From NCBI GenBank assembly GCA_964593155.1, contig CAZQHE010000017.1, positions 1 to 42,938 of the forward strand: a DNA stretch of 42,938 bases, written 5' to 3'. A program made the position numbers and the translations under genes. Shown here piece after piece: positions 15,097-23,527 of this stretch; positions within the stretch are counted from its first letter, which is position 1, and each line of letters starts with the position of its first letter. The notes beneath the pieces are model-generated. The model made no database searches. It was not told the origin of the DNA and worked only from the letters and a program-made list of their open reading frames with translations. The DNA is from JAJRXK01 sp964593155. GTDB taxonomy: Bacteria > Krumholzibacteriota > Krumholzibacteriia > JAJRXK01.

Positions 15097-16983
15097 GTGA
15101 GCTCGATCGCCGACGGATTCGAACAGGAGGAACAGGAGGACCTGCGGGTCTCGGTGACCGACCGTGGTCTGCTGTCGCGCCTGATCGCCTACCTGCGCCC
15201 CTACCGCGCCAAGGTGGCGATCGCCGCCGTGCTGATCGCCGTGGTCGCCGGCCTGGGCATCGCCGCGCCGCTGCTGGTGAAGATGGCGATCGACCGCGCG
15301 CTCGAGAGCGAGTCCACGGCCGCCGAGCAGCGCCGAATCCTGTGGCAGATCGGCGGTCTGTACGCCGCGGTGCTCGTGGTGACCGCCGCGGTGCACTACG
15401 TGCAGATCATGCTGCTGCAGACCATCGGCCAGAACGTCATGTTCGACCTGCGCCGGCAGCTCTTCCGTCACGTGGTGCGCCAGGACCTGGCCCTGTTCGA
15501 CCGCCAGCCCGTGGGCCGGCTGATGACCCGGCTCACCAGCGACATCGAGGCGCTGAACGAACTGTTCACCAGCGGCCTGGTCACCGTGGCCACCGACGTG
15601 CTCACGCTCTTCGCGATCATGGGCGTGATGATCTGGCTCGACTGGCGCCTGGCGCTGCTGAGCTTCACGGTGATCCCGGTGCTGTTCCTGGTGGCCGGTT
15701 TCTTCCGCACGCGGGTGCGCCAGGCCTTCCGCAAGATCCGCGTACGCGTGGCACGCATCAATTCCTTCCTGCAGGAACACGTCGCCGGCATCTCGATCGT
15801 GCGCGCCTTCGGCCAGCACGACCGCCGGCTCGACCGCTTCGACACGCTGAACCTGGCCCACACCCGCGCCCACCTCGAAACGGTGGCCGCCTTCGCGGTG
15901 TTCTTCCCCGTGGTCGAGATCGTCAGCACCGCGGCCGTGGTGCTGCTGCTGTGGCAGGGCGGGCTGTGGGTCGAGGCCGGCACGGTCACGCTGGGCACGC
16001 TGGTGGCCTTCGTGCAGTACGCGCAGCGCTTCTACCGGCCGATCAGCGCGCTGAGCGAGAAATTCAACATCCTGCAGGGTGCCATGGCGGCCAGCGAGCG
16101 CGTGTTCGCCCTGCTCGACTCGACCTCGCGGGTGGTCGACCGACCCGAGACCGCGTCGACACCGAAGCGCGCGCGCGGCGACATCCGATTCGAGAACGTG
16201 TACTTCGGCTACGATCCGCTCGACACCCTCGAGCAGGACGGCGCCGCGCCGGTGGTGCTCGACGCCGGACCCGACGAGAAGAAATCGGTGCTCACGGGGA
16301 TGGACTTCCACGTGCGCCCGGGCGAGCGCGTGGCCATCGTGGGCAGCACGGGCGCGGGCAAGACCACGGTGATCTCGCTGCTGCTGCGCTTCTACGACGT
16401 CGACTCCGGGCGTGTGCTCGTCGACGGAGTCGACGTGCGCGACTGGCCGCAGCGCGATCTGCGGCGGCAGGTGGCGCTGGTGCTGCAGGACCCGCGGCTG
16501 TTCAGCGGCACGCTGCGCGAGAACCTCACGTTGTGGGATCCGGCCTTCGACGAACGGCGTCTGCAGCGGGCGGTCGAGCGCGTGGGGCTGGATCGCCTCG
16601 TGAACCGCCTGCCGAACGGCCTCGACGAGGAGCTGCGCGAGGGCGGGCAGCGTCTGAGCACCGGCGAGCGTCAGTTGGTGGCCTTCGCCCGCGCGCTGGC
16701 CCACGACCCGCCGATCCTGCTGCTGGACGAGGCCACCGCGAGCGTCGACGGCGAGACCGAGGCGCGGATCCAGCGGGCGACCAACGAACTCATGCGCGAT
16801 CGCACGAGCATCGTGATCGCCCATCGACTGGCCACGGTGCGCGACGCCGATCGCATCCTGGTGCTGCACCACGGCCGGCTGCTCGAGCAGGGAACGCACG
16901 ACGAGCTGATGGCCAACGGCCGGCTCTACCGCCGGCTCGTGGAGATGCAGCTGGCCACCGCGCAGGCCTCGCGGCGGGCCTGA
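15097..16983 (+). CDS. ABC exporter half-transporter with degenerate signature motif
   Basis: A 628-residue partner of the preceding gene with the same architecture and a short acidic N-terminal extension (EQEEQEDL). Walker A is GSTGAGKTT (from residue 416) and Walker B is ILLLDEATASVD with the catalytic Glu545 present. The signature is LSTGERQ (520-526) instead of LSGGQ. This is the complementary half of an asymmetric heterodimer: one ATP site combines this canonical Walker B with the partner's canonical signature, and the other site is degenerate in both parts. It starts at GTG with GGGAGGA about 10 nt upstream. It lies in an operon with the first half-transporter and stops 10 bp from the convergent outer-membrane protein gene. 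Confidence 0.93.
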   Translation: MSSIADGFEQEEQEDLRVSVTDRGLLSRLIAYLRPYRAKVAIAAVLIAVVAGLGIAAPLLVKMAIDRALESESTAAEQRRILWQIGGLYAAVLVVTAAVHYVQIMLLQTIGQNVMFDLRRQLFRHVVRQDLALFDRQPVGRLMTRLTSDIEALNELFTSGLVTVATDVLTLFAIMGVMIWLDWRLALLSFTVIPVLFLVAGFFRTRVRQAFRKIRVRVARINSFLQEHVAGISIVRAFGQHDRRLDRFDTLNLAHTRAHLETVAAFAVFFPVVEIVSTAAVVLLLWQGGLWVEAGTVTLGTLVAFVQYAQRFYRPISALSEKFNILQGAMAASERVFALLDSTSRVVDRPETASTPKRARGDIRFENVYFGYDPLDTLEQDGAAPVVLDAGPDEKKSVLTGMDFHVRPGERVAIVGSTGAGKTTVISLLLRFYDVDSGRVLVDGVDVRDWPQRDLRRQVALVLQDPRLFSGTLRENLTLWDPAFDERRLQRAVERVGLDRLVNRLPNGLDEELREGGQRLSTGERQLVAFARALAHDPPILLLDEATASVDGETEARIQRATNELMRDRTSIVIAHRLATVRDADRILVLHHGRLLEQGTHDELMANGRLYRRLVEMQLATAQASRRA

Positions 16984-16993
16984 GCCCCGGCGA

Positions 16994-17752
16994 TCAGAAC
17001 GCCAGGGACGTGCTCACCGTGAGTTCGATCGCGCGGTAGGTGTCCTCGCCGTCGAAGCGGAACTGCGATGCGGTGTCGAGGGCATCCGCCTGCTGCTCGA
17101 TGTCGGCCTCCAGGCGCGCCCGTTCGTCGTCGAGATCGAGCGAGGCCCACACTCCGCGGATCTCGACGTCGACCATCCACGTCCCCTGGCCGCCGATGCG
17201 ATACCCCCCGCCCAGCACCAGGGCCGGGCTCGACTGGTCGAGCGCGTCGCCCTCCGAATCCATCGACAGCCAGCCGAAGCCTGCGAGCAGGTAGGGCGTC
17301 GACGTGGTCGGCTCGACCGACCACGTGCCGACGGCGTGGACCTGCGTGGTGAAGAACTGGTCCCACGGGACCTCGTCCACGTTGTCCTGCGTGGTGCGGC
17401 GGGTGGCCTCGACGTCGAGATCGCTCAGGCCGAAACTGAGGATTCCGCCCCAGGGACTCTGGTTCGAGAAGACCGTGAAGCGTGCGCCGAACTGCAGCGC
17501 GTCGGCCGGACTGTCGGCCTCGAACACGCCCGCCGACTCGACCAGGACCTCGGTTCCGCTTCGATCGGTCCCGCCCGTGGGCAGTTCCCACCGCCAGGTC
17601 GACCGGTCGTCGGCCTGCGCGCGGTAGATCCGATCGCCGGTCGACACCCCGCCCGTCAGGCCCACCGCGAAACGCCACTGCGCCTGCGCCGACGTCACGC
17701 CGGTCGCGCACACCGCGACCGCCACCAACACACCCACCAGGACACGCCGCAT
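16994..17752 (-). CDS. Putative outer-membrane beta-barrel protein
   Basis: A 252-residue protein not assigned to a named family. A signal peptide (MRRVLVGVLVAVAVCATG, cleavage near AQAQ) is followed by alternating hydrophobic and polar strands (RFAVGLTGGVS, QFGARFTVFS, GILSFGLSD, TPYLLAGFGWLSM, SPALVLGGGYRIGG). The last residue is phenylalanine in a strand-like VSTSLAF, as in many outer-membrane barrels. It is last in the phzF-nfeD-slipin series, and its ATG overlaps the slipin stop by one base (TGATG). The coupling may mean a role in the same envelope process; that is inference. Confidence 0.65.
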   Translation of the reverse strand: MRRVLVGVLVAVAVCATGVTSAQAQWRFAVGLTGGVSTGDRIYRAQADDRSTWRWELPTGGTDRSGTEVLVESAGVFEADSPADALQFGARFTVFSNQSPWGGILSFGLSDLDVEATRRTTQDNVDEVPWDQFFTTQVHAVGTWSVEPTTSTPYLLAGFGWLSMDSEGDALDQSSPALVLGGGYRIGGQGTWMVDVEIRGVWASLDLDDERARLEADIEQQADALDTASQFRFDGEDTYRAIELTVSTSLAF

Positions 17753-18528
17753 CAGGAACTCGATTCGTCGTCGGAGCGCTCGCGTCGCGCCCGCTCCAGG
17801 AAGGGTTCGAACAGGTCGATCGGCACGGGGAACAGCGTCGTCGAGTTCTGCTCCGCCGCCACGTCCTGCAGGGCCTGCAGGTAGCGCAGCTGCATCGCCG
17901 CCGGGTGCGCTTCGATCACGCTCGCGGCCTCGCTCAGCCTCTGGCTGGCCTGGAACTCGCCCTCGGCCAGGATCACCTTCGAGCGTCGCTCGCGCTCGGC
18001 CTCGGCCTGCCGGGCCATGGCCCGCTTCATCTCGAGCGGCAGGTCGACGTCCTTGACCTCGACCAGGCTCACCTTGATCCCCCAGGGGTCGGTCTGCTCG
18101 TCGATCACCGTCTGCATCTGCGCGTTCAGCTTGTCGCGCTCCGACAGGATCTCGTCGAGCTCGCTCTGCCCAACGATCGACCGCAGAGTGGTCTGGGCGA
18201 GCTGCCCGGTGGCAAAGAGGAAGTCCTCGACGTCGAGGATCGCCCGATCGGGCTCGACCACGCGGAAGTAGAGCACCGCGTTCACGCTCACCGACACGTT
18301 GTCGCGCGTGATCACGTCCTGCGGTGGGACGTCCATGGCCACCGTCCGCAGGCTCACCTTCTGCATGCGCTCGATGATCGGGACCAGGATGATCAGACCC
18401 GGACCGCGTGTTCCCACGTAGCGGCCCAGTCGGAACACGACCCCGCGCTCGTACTCCCGCAGCACGCGAACGGAGTTCGCGATCAACAGGATCAGCAGGA
18501 CGACGACGATGCCGACGGCTGGTAACAC
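17752..18528 (-). CDS. Slipin (SPFH/Band 7, stomatin-like) membrane protein
   Basis: A 258-residue stomatin-family protein. An N-terminal membrane segment (LPAVGIVVVLLILLI) precedes the SPFH domain (EYERGVVFRLGRYVGTRGPG, MDVPPQDVITRDNVSVSVNAV, QTTLRSIVGQSELDEIL). A charged helical region (MKRAMARQAEAERERRSKVI) and C-terminal TTLFPVPIDLFEPF follow, all typical of prokaryotic slipins. Slipins form large ring oligomers in membrane microdomains, and their C-terminus is a known substrate of the NfeD protease in Pyrococcus. Here nfeD lies directly upstream. The start is GTG with a strong GGGAGGTG 5-6 nt away. Confidence 0.93.
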   Translation of the reverse strand: MLPAVGIVVVLLILLIANSVRVLREYERGVVFRLGRYVGTRGPGLIILVPIIERMQKVSLRTVAMDVPPQDVITRDNVSVSVNAVLYFRVVEPDRAILDVEDFLFATGQLAQTTLRSIVGQSELDEILSERDKLNAQMQTVIDEQTDPWGIKVSLVEVKDVDLPLEMKRAMARQAEAERERRSKVILAEGEFQASQRLSEAASVIEAHPAAMQLRYLQALQDVAAEQNSTTLFPVPIDLFEPFLERARRERSDDESSS

Positions 18529-18540
18529 GGTTCACCTCCC

Positions 18541-18567
18541 GGGTCCGGACCGGCGATCCCCGGACCC
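18541..18567 (-). promoter_or_regulatory. Intercistronic stem-loop between nfeD and slipin genes
   Basis: GGGTCCGG (18541-18548) and CCGGACCC (18560-18567) are perfect 8-bp arms around an 11-nt loop. The stem-loop lies in the 72-bp gap after the nfeD stop and just before the slipin ribosome-binding site. No T-run follows, so it is not an ordinary terminator. It may be a processing or partial attenuation site that sets the protein ratio. Confidence 0.5.
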
Positions 18568-18600
18568 AACCTGCAGACAAGAGCACGTCGCGGGCAAGGG

Positions 18601-19884
18601 TCAGCCCGCGCGCACGGGCCGCACCACCACGGTACGGCCCTCGATGGCCTCGATCTCGACCTCTTCGCCCACGTCGACCGGCACGTCGCTCCGTGCGTCC
18701 CAGTGCTCGCCGTGCACGACGACCTTGCCCCGCCGTCCCTCCGCGATGGCCTGACTCACGCGTCCGCGTTCGCCCACCATGGCCTTCAGACCCGTGGACA
18801 CCGGCCGCCGTTGACCGCGGATGGCGAGCACGGCGCACAGACCCATGAATCCGGTGGAGAACACTACGGCCGGGATGATCACACCCCAGCCCAGGCGCAT
18901 CATGCCGTCGGGCCCGGGTTCGAAGAGCATGGCCGAGCCGAAGACCAGCGACACCACGCCGGCCAGACCCAGCAGCCCGAAGCTGGTGACGTAGACCTCG
19001 AGCACGAACAGCACGATCGCCAGCCCGAGCAGCGCCAGGCCGGCGGCGCGCACCGGCAGGGCCTGCAGGGCGAACAGGGCCAGCAGGATGGCGATCGCCC
19101 CCACCGTGCCCGGCAGGATCGCGCCCGGATTCGACAGCTCGAAGAAGATCCCGTAGATGCCCAGCAGCAGCAGCAGATAGGCCACGGTGGGATTGGCGAT
19201 CAGGCCCAGCAACTGGTGCTGCAGGCCGGGCTCGAAGACCACGACCTCGGCGCCCTCGGTCTGCAGCGTGACCGTGCCGCGCGGCAGGACCACTTCGCGG
19301 CCGTCGAGTGCCGCGATCAGTTCCCCGCGCGAGGCCACCACGAGGTCGATCACGTTCTCCTCGAGCGCCTTCTCGGCCGTGATGTTCTCGGAGTCCTCGA
19401 CGAAACGCGCGGCCCACTCGACGTTGCGATCGCGGTCCTCGGCGATGCCCTCCAGATAGGCCACCGCGTCGTTGGTGACCTTCTTGGCCATGGTCGAGTC
19501 CATGCCCGCGCCCATCATCTGCACGGGACTGGCCGAACCGATGTTGGTGGTGGGGGTCATGGCCGCCACGTGCGCGGCCATGGTGATGAACACCCCGGCG
19601 CTCGCCGCACGGCTTCCGGCCGGTGCCACGTGCACGACGATCGGCACGGTCGCTCCGAGCTGCGCCTTGATGATCCGCCGCATAGCCGTGTCCAGGCCGC
19701 CCGGCGTGTCGAGCTCGATGATCAGGGCCTCGGCGTCGGCGTCCTCGGCGCGCTCGATCGCGCCCACCAGGAACTGGGCCGCCACCGGGGTGATCGCGTC
19801 CTGCCAGCGCGCCACGTGCACCGTTTGCGCACCGGCGGGCACCGCCGCGGCGATCAACAGACCCAGGACGAGAATGGTCTTCAC
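18601..19884 (-). CDS. NfeD family membrane serine protease (ClpP-class, NfeD1b type)
   Basis: A 427-residue membrane protease. A signal sequence (MKTILVLGLLIAAAVPAGAQ) leads to a ClpP/SppA-like domain with LDTPGGLDTAMR and AASAG (probable nucleophile Ser95). Lys134/Lys135 lie at about the spacing of the Ser-Lys dyad of Pyrococcus PH1510. Four or five transmembrane helices come next, then a C-terminal OB-fold (NfeD domain; KVVVHGEHWDARSD and VEIEAIEGRTVVVRP). The known partner is a stomatin-like protein, and the slipin gene follows. GTG 19884 overlaps the phzF stop (GTGA), and AAGGTGAG upstream is a good ribosome-binding site. Confidence 0.93.
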   Translation of the reverse strand: MKTILVLGLLIAAAVPAGAQTVHVARWQDAITPVAAQFLVGAIERAEDADAEALIIELDTPGGLDTAMRRIIKAQLGATVPIVVHVAPAGSRAASAGVFITMAAHVAAMTPTTNIGSASPVQMMGAGMDSTMAKKVTNDAVAYLEGIAEDRDRNVEWAARFVEDSENITAEKALEENVIDLVVASRGELIAALDGREVVLPRGTVTLQTEGAEVVVFEPGLQHQLLGLIANPTVAYLLLLLGIYGIFFELSNPGAILPGTVGAIAILLALFALQALPVRAAGLALLGLAIVLFVLEVYVTSFGLLGLAGVVSLVFGSAMLFEPGPDGMMRLGWGVIIPAVVFSTGFMGLCAVLAIRGQRRPVSTGLKAMVGERGRVSQAIAEGRRGKVVVHGEHWDARSDVPVDVGEEVEIEAIEGRTVVVRPVRAG

Positions 19885-20783
19885 AGTCGCAGCTCACCTT
19901 CTCCCACGATCACCGCGGTTCCGCCCACGCGGACGCCGACGATGCGATCGTTCTCGCTCTCGACCTCCACGAACAGGCGGCTGGGCCGCCCGAGTTCGAG
20001 CCCCTGCTCCACCACCAGCTTCGTCAACCGCGCCGCGGGGACCGCGCGGTTCTTGACGACGTAGGCCCCGAGACACCCCGCGGCGCTTCCGGTGGCCGCG
20101 TCCTCGGGAATCCCGTAGCTCGGCGCGAACATGCGCGCGTGCACCGTGGCGTCGGAGTCGACGGTGTCGAAACAGAACACGTAGACGTCGCTCACGCCCA
20201 GTTCCTCTCCGAGCATTCGCAGGCGCCTGAAGTCCGGTTGCAGTGAACGCATGGCCTGCAGCGACCCCACGGGCACCACGTGGAAGGGAAGGCCGGTCGA
20301 CACCACCTCGCAGGGCAGACCGGTGATGAGGATGTCGCGCGGTTCGATCCCCAGCGCGCGGGCCACCGATTCGACCTGGGCCGTCTCGGCCAGGAACACC
20401 GGGCGGTGCTGGCTCATGGTGGCCTGCAGCAACGAACCGTCGGCGGCGCGCTGCCTTCGTACGTGGATCTCGCCGCTCTCGAGTTCGAACAGGCAGTCGC
20501 CGTCGCGCGGCGGGGCGTCGGCGAACTCGTCGAGCGCGAAGGCGGTGCCGATCACGGGATGTCCGGCGAAGGGGATCTCGGCCTCGGGCGTGAAGATGCG
20601 CATGCGCACCGCGCCGTCCTCGCGCGACGGGTACACGAACACCGTCTCGCTGAAGTCGAGTTCGCGCGCGATCGGCTGCAACAGCGCTTCGTCGATGTCG
20701 GCCGCCTCGGGGAAGACCGCCAACTGGTTGCCACCGAAGGGGCGATCGGTGAACACGTCGAGGATCAGGAAGCGCATCGACAT
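19881..20783 (-). CDS. PhzF family epimerase/isomerase-like protein
   Basis: A 300-residue protein of the PhzF group with the two-domain DapF-like fold. Conserved blocks: VFTDRPFGGNQLAVF at the N-terminus, FTPEAEIPFAGHPVIGTAF (with the Glu equivalent to the PhzF catalytic Glu45), and the C-terminal MFAPSYGIPEDAATGSAAG. PhzF itself isomerises trans-2,3-dihydro-3-hydroxyanthranilate in phenazine synthesis. No other phenazine gene is present, so the substrate is unknown and probably different. ATG 20783 gives MSMRFLILDVFTD; a second ATG lies two codons on. It appears to be the first gene of the phzF-nfeD-slipin-OMP unit. The 97-bp gap to the divergent transporter has a GTATAC box (20796-20801) but no clear -35. 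Confidence 0.92.
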   Translation of the reverse strand: MSMRFLILDVFTDRPFGGNQLAVFPEAADIDEALLQPIARELDFSETVFVYPSREDGAVRMRIFTPEAEIPFAGHPVIGTAFALDEFADAPPRDGDCLFELESGEIHVRRQRAADGSLLQATMSQHRPVFLAETAQVESVARALGIEPRDILITGLPCEVVSTGLPFHVVPVGSLQAMRSLQPDFRRLRMLGEELGVSDVYVFCFDTVDSDATVHARMFAPSYGIPEDAATGSAAGCLGAYVVKNRAVPAARLTKLVVEQGLELGRPSRLFVEVESENDRIVGVRVGGTAVIVGEGELRL

Positions 20784-20880
20784 CGTCGGCCTGCCGTATA
20801 CCTTGTGGGGCTCGGGGAACGTGGACACGCCGGGATCGCGCATCGTGCTCGCGCTCCGCCATCCGGAGGAGTCTAGCACG

Positions 20881-22245
20881 ATGACCACCGCGTCCAAGGG
20901 CACAAACGATCCGCGGACCGCGCTGGGCACCGGCGAACTGCTGCGCTTCTACCTGCCCCTGGTGCTGACGTCCCAGATGATGACCCTGGGCGTCCCCCTC
21001 ATCAATCTGGCGCTGACGCGGGCCGCCGATCCGCAGCTGCACCTGGCCGCCTACGGCGTCTGCTTCGGGCTGCTGGTCTTCCTGAACGCGCCCATGCTGG
21101 TGTCGCGCGACGCCGGGGCCGGCCTGGCCCACGATCGCGCGAGCTGGCGCCGGCTGGTGCTGGTGGTGATGGTCGGCGGCGCCCTCGTGGCCGGAATCGA
21201 CCTCCTCCTGGCCTTCACCGCCCTCGGCGACTGGGCCTTCGGCCGGCTCATGGAGGCCACGCCGCGCGTGGTCGCCGAGGCCCGGGCCACCGCCGTCTCC
21301 CTGGCCCCGATCCCTTTGCTGGTGGGGATGCGCGGTCTCTACAGCGCACTCGCCCTGCGTGCCCATCGCACACGCCTGCTGACCCAGGCAACCTTCCTGC
21401 GCATGCTGGTGTTGGTGGGCTTCGTGTTCGTGGTGCTGCGCCTGACCGAACCCACCGCCCACCTCGTGGGCTGGGCCCTGACCGCGGGCATCGCGCTCGA
21501 GACCCTGTGGATCGGCTGGGTCACGCGGCCGCTGCTGCGCGACCTCCCGCTGCGCACCACCACCGGCGGCGCGCACGGCTACGGGCGGATCCTGTCGTAC
21601 ACGCTGCCGCTGGTACTGTCGGCCTTCGCGTGGACGGCACTGCGGCCGATCGTCAACGGAATCCTCGGCCGCACCGGCGACAGCGAGGCCGCTCAGGCCA
21701 GCTTCGGCGTGCTGCACCCGCTCGTGCTGCTCACCGGCAGTGCACTGTGGGCACTGCAGGCCACCCACCAGATCCTGGCCACCAGCCCCGAGCGCGCGCG
21801 CCGGGCTCTGCGCTTCGGCCTGATCACCACGGTGATCTGTTCGGCCATCGTGGCCGCCCTGGGATGGATCCCCCCGGTGCGCACCTTCCTGCTGACCGAT
21901 GTCTTCACCCTGCCGCCGCGCCTGCTCGACTACGTGACCCCGGCCATGCTCATGCTGTTCGTCGCGCCCTTCATGCTGGGGCTGCGCGCGTGCACCAAGG
22001 GGTTGATCCTGGCCAGCGGACGCACCGGGATCATCAGCGCGAGCGCGGTGGCCGATCTCACCGTGGTGCTCACGCTGGGCGGTCTTTCGCTCGCCTGGTT
22101 CCCGAACGTCAACGGTGCGGTGCTGGGCATCGTGCTGGTGACGGCGGCCGAGATCACCGAGACGCTGCTGCTCGGTGGCGCGGCGTTGCAGCGCTTCGAC
22201 CTCGCGCGTCGGCTCAGGGGCGTCGAGCCCGGACGAACGCGCTGA
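20881..22245 (+). CDS. MATE/MOP-superfamily-like multi-span transporter
   Basis: A 454-residue membrane protein with about twelve hydrophobic helices in two similar halves: RFYLPLVLTSQMMTLGVPLINLAL early and ILSYTLPLVLSAFAWTALRPIVNGIL in the middle. This is the pattern of MATE/MOP flippases and the related ANK-like group. The substrate could be a drug, a metabolite or a lipid-linked glycan; the sequence does not say. The ATG is preceded by GGAGGAG at 9 nt. It is divergent from phzF, and its last 32 bp overlap the end of arsM on the other strand. Confidence 0.75.
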   Translation: MTTASKGTNDPRTALGTGELLRFYLPLVLTSQMMTLGVPLINLALTRAADPQLHLAAYGVCFGLLVFLNAPMLVSRDAGAGLAHDRASWRRLVLVVMVGGALVAGIDLLLAFTALGDWAFGRLMEATPRVVAEARATAVSLAPIPLLVGMRGLYSALALRAHRTRLLTQATFLRMLVLVGFVFVVLRLTEPTAHLVGWALTAGIALETLWIGWVTRPLLRDLPLRTTTGGAHGYGRILSYTLPLVLSAFAWTALRPIVNGILGRTGDSEAAQASFGVLHPLVLLTGSALWALQATHQILATSPERARRALRFGLITTVICSAIVAALGWIPPVRTFLLTDVFTLPPRLLDYVTPAMLMLFVAPFMLGLRACTKGLILASGRTGIISASAVADLTVVLTLGGLSLAWFPNVNGAVLGIVLVTAAEITETLLLGGAALQRFDLARRLRGVEPGRTR

Positions 22246-23068
22246 CCACGGCGCCCTCGATCTCGTCGAGATGGTCGAGTACGCGCCGCGGACCGCCCTC
22301 GTCGAGCGGCACCGACGCCCCCATCTCCGCGATGTCCTGGCGCGCGTAGGTACGCGTGACCTCGAAGTCGACGTCGACGAAACCGGCCGCCTCGAGCTTC
22401 GCCCGGTAGTCGTCCATGGTCAGCGCTCCGCTCACGCAGCCCGTCCACAGCGCCACCGAGCTCTGCACCGCTTCGGGCAGCGGCCGGGTGAGCACCATGT
22501 CGCTCACCGCGAAGCGACCGCCACTGCGGAGCACGCGGTGGGCCTCGCGCAGCACGCGATCCTTGTCCCCCGACAGGTTGATCACGCAGTTGCTGATGAC
22601 CACGTCGACGGTGTCGTCGTCGAGGGGAAGATCCTCGATCGAGCCCTGCCGGAACTCCACGTTGGTGGCGCCGGCGGTGGCGGCGTTGCGGCGGGCGAGC
22701 CCGAGCATCTCGTCGGTCATGTCGACGCCGTAGGCGAAGCCGTTCGGCCCCACGCGGCGGGCCGAGAGGAGCACGTCGATGCCGCCGCCCGAGCCCAGGT
22801 CGAGGACGACCTCGCCCGGAGAGAGCTCCGCGAGGGCCGTGGGATTGCCGCAGCCCAGCGAGGCCAGGCGCGCGGTGTCGGGCAGGCCGTCGAGTTCGTC
22901 GGAGGTGTACAGGTCGCGCGTGATCGGATCCACCGCCTCCATCGGTCCGGTCCCGCAGGATCCACCGCAGCAACTGCTGCTCTGCGCGCCGCTGCTCACC
23001 CGTTCGGCCGCCTGGCCGTAGCGTTCACGGACCACGTCGCGGACGTCGCCACCCTTCTCTGCACTCAT
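22214..23068 (-). CDS. Arsenite S-adenosylmethionine methyltransferase (ArsM)
   Basis: A 284-residue As(III) methyltransferase that makes methylated arsenicals from SAM. A Cys cluster CCGGSC near residue 30 is typical of bacterial ArsM. The SAM motif is LDLGSGGGIDVLLSARRVG with GVDMTDEML. The three conserved arsenic-binding cysteines lie in SLGCGNP, ISNCVINLSGDKDRV and WTGCVSGAL. GAGGAG lies 7 nt before the ATG. It is the second gene after arsR, 35 bp downstream. No arsenite pump or arsenate reductase is beside it, so methylation may be the main local route of arsenic handling. Its 3' end overlaps the MATE-like gene by 32 bp. Confidence 0.95.
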   Translation of the reverse strand: MSAEKGGDVRDVVRERYGQAAERVSSGAQSSSCCGGSCGTGPMEAVDPITRDLYTSDELDGLPDTARLASLGCGNPTALAELSPGEVVLDLGSGGGIDVLLSARRVGPNGFAYGVDMTDEMLGLARRNAATAGATNVEFRQGSIEDLPLDDDTVDVVISNCVINLSGDKDRVLREAHRVLRSGGRFAVSDMVLTRPLPEAVQSSVALWTGCVSGALTMDDYRAKLEAAGFVDVDFEVTRTYARQDIAEMGASVPLDEGGPRRVLDHLDEIEGAVVSAFVRARRP

Positions 23069-23103
23069 CGTCGTCTCCTCGGGATCTCGGGTCGGGTCCA
23101 CGT

Positions 23104-23460
23104 CTACGCGGACTCTGCGGTCGGCGTGACCGCGGTGTCGAAGCTGCGGGCGAAATCCCCGATCGCCGTCAGCGCTCCGGTGGTCACCCGGAAGTGCATC
23201 CAGCTGCCACGGCGCTCGGCCTCGACCAGCCCCGCCGTCCGCAGGCGGCGCAGGTGGTGCGAGATGGTCGGCTGGGACAGGTGGAAGGCGGCCTCGATCT
23301 CGCAGGCGCACAACGACCCACCCCGGTCGCGGAGCATGAGCAGAATGGCCAGGCGCGTGGGGTCGGCCAGGGCCTTCAGACGCGCGGCGAGGTCGGTGAC
23401 CTCGACGGTGGCGTCGACCGGCGCGCTCGGCGGGCAACAGGCGGAGGACTTCGCGTTCAT
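23104..23460 (-). CDS. ArsR/SmtB-family metalloregulator
   Basis: A 118-residue winged-helix repressor. LKALADPTRLAILLML, SQPTISHHLRRLRTAGLV (recognition helix) and the wing RRGSWMHFRV define the family. The CxC in SLCACEIE sits where As(III)-sensing ArsR proteins have their ELCVCDL site, and Cys-Cys near the N-terminus (SACCPPS) may add a ligand. It would release DNA on binding arsenite and de-repress itself and arsM. I chose ATG 23460; the frame stays open to 23571, but that stretch contains the AT-rich operator-like repeats. No strong Shine-Dalgarno precedes the ATG. Confidence 0.93.
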   Translation of the reverse strand: MNAKSSACCPPSAPVDATVEVTDLAARLKALADPTRLAILLMLRDRGGSLCACEIEAAFHLSQPTISHHLRRLRTAGLVEAERRGSWMHFRVTTGALTAIGDFARSFDTAVTPTAESA

Positions 23461-23476
23461 GACTGGGAAGATCGCA

Positions 23477-23516
23477 CAATATCGATCCACGTCAATATCG
23501 AAACCGATCGATATTG
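23477..23516 (-). promoter_or_regulatory. Probable ArsR operator: three CAATATCG half-sites
   Basis: CAATATCGAT at 23477-23486, CAATATCG at 23493-23500 and the inverted copy ATCGATATTG at 23507-23516 lie 17-56 bp before the arsR start. The last two form a dyad with an 8-bp centre, and the first two are direct repeats 16 bp apart. This AT-rich patch is where the promoter should be. Confidence 0.7.
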
Positions 23517-23527
23517 GAAGCCCGGTA

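Noticed and set aside
19881..20783. Phenazine biosynthesis
   Set aside because: Only a PhzF-like gene is present, with no phzA/B, D, E or G. The family is widespread outside phenazine producers.
20784..20880. Promoter pair around GTATAC between phzF and the MATE-like gene
   Set aside because: The box is symmetrical and lacks a -35 partner in either direction, so I could not assign it.
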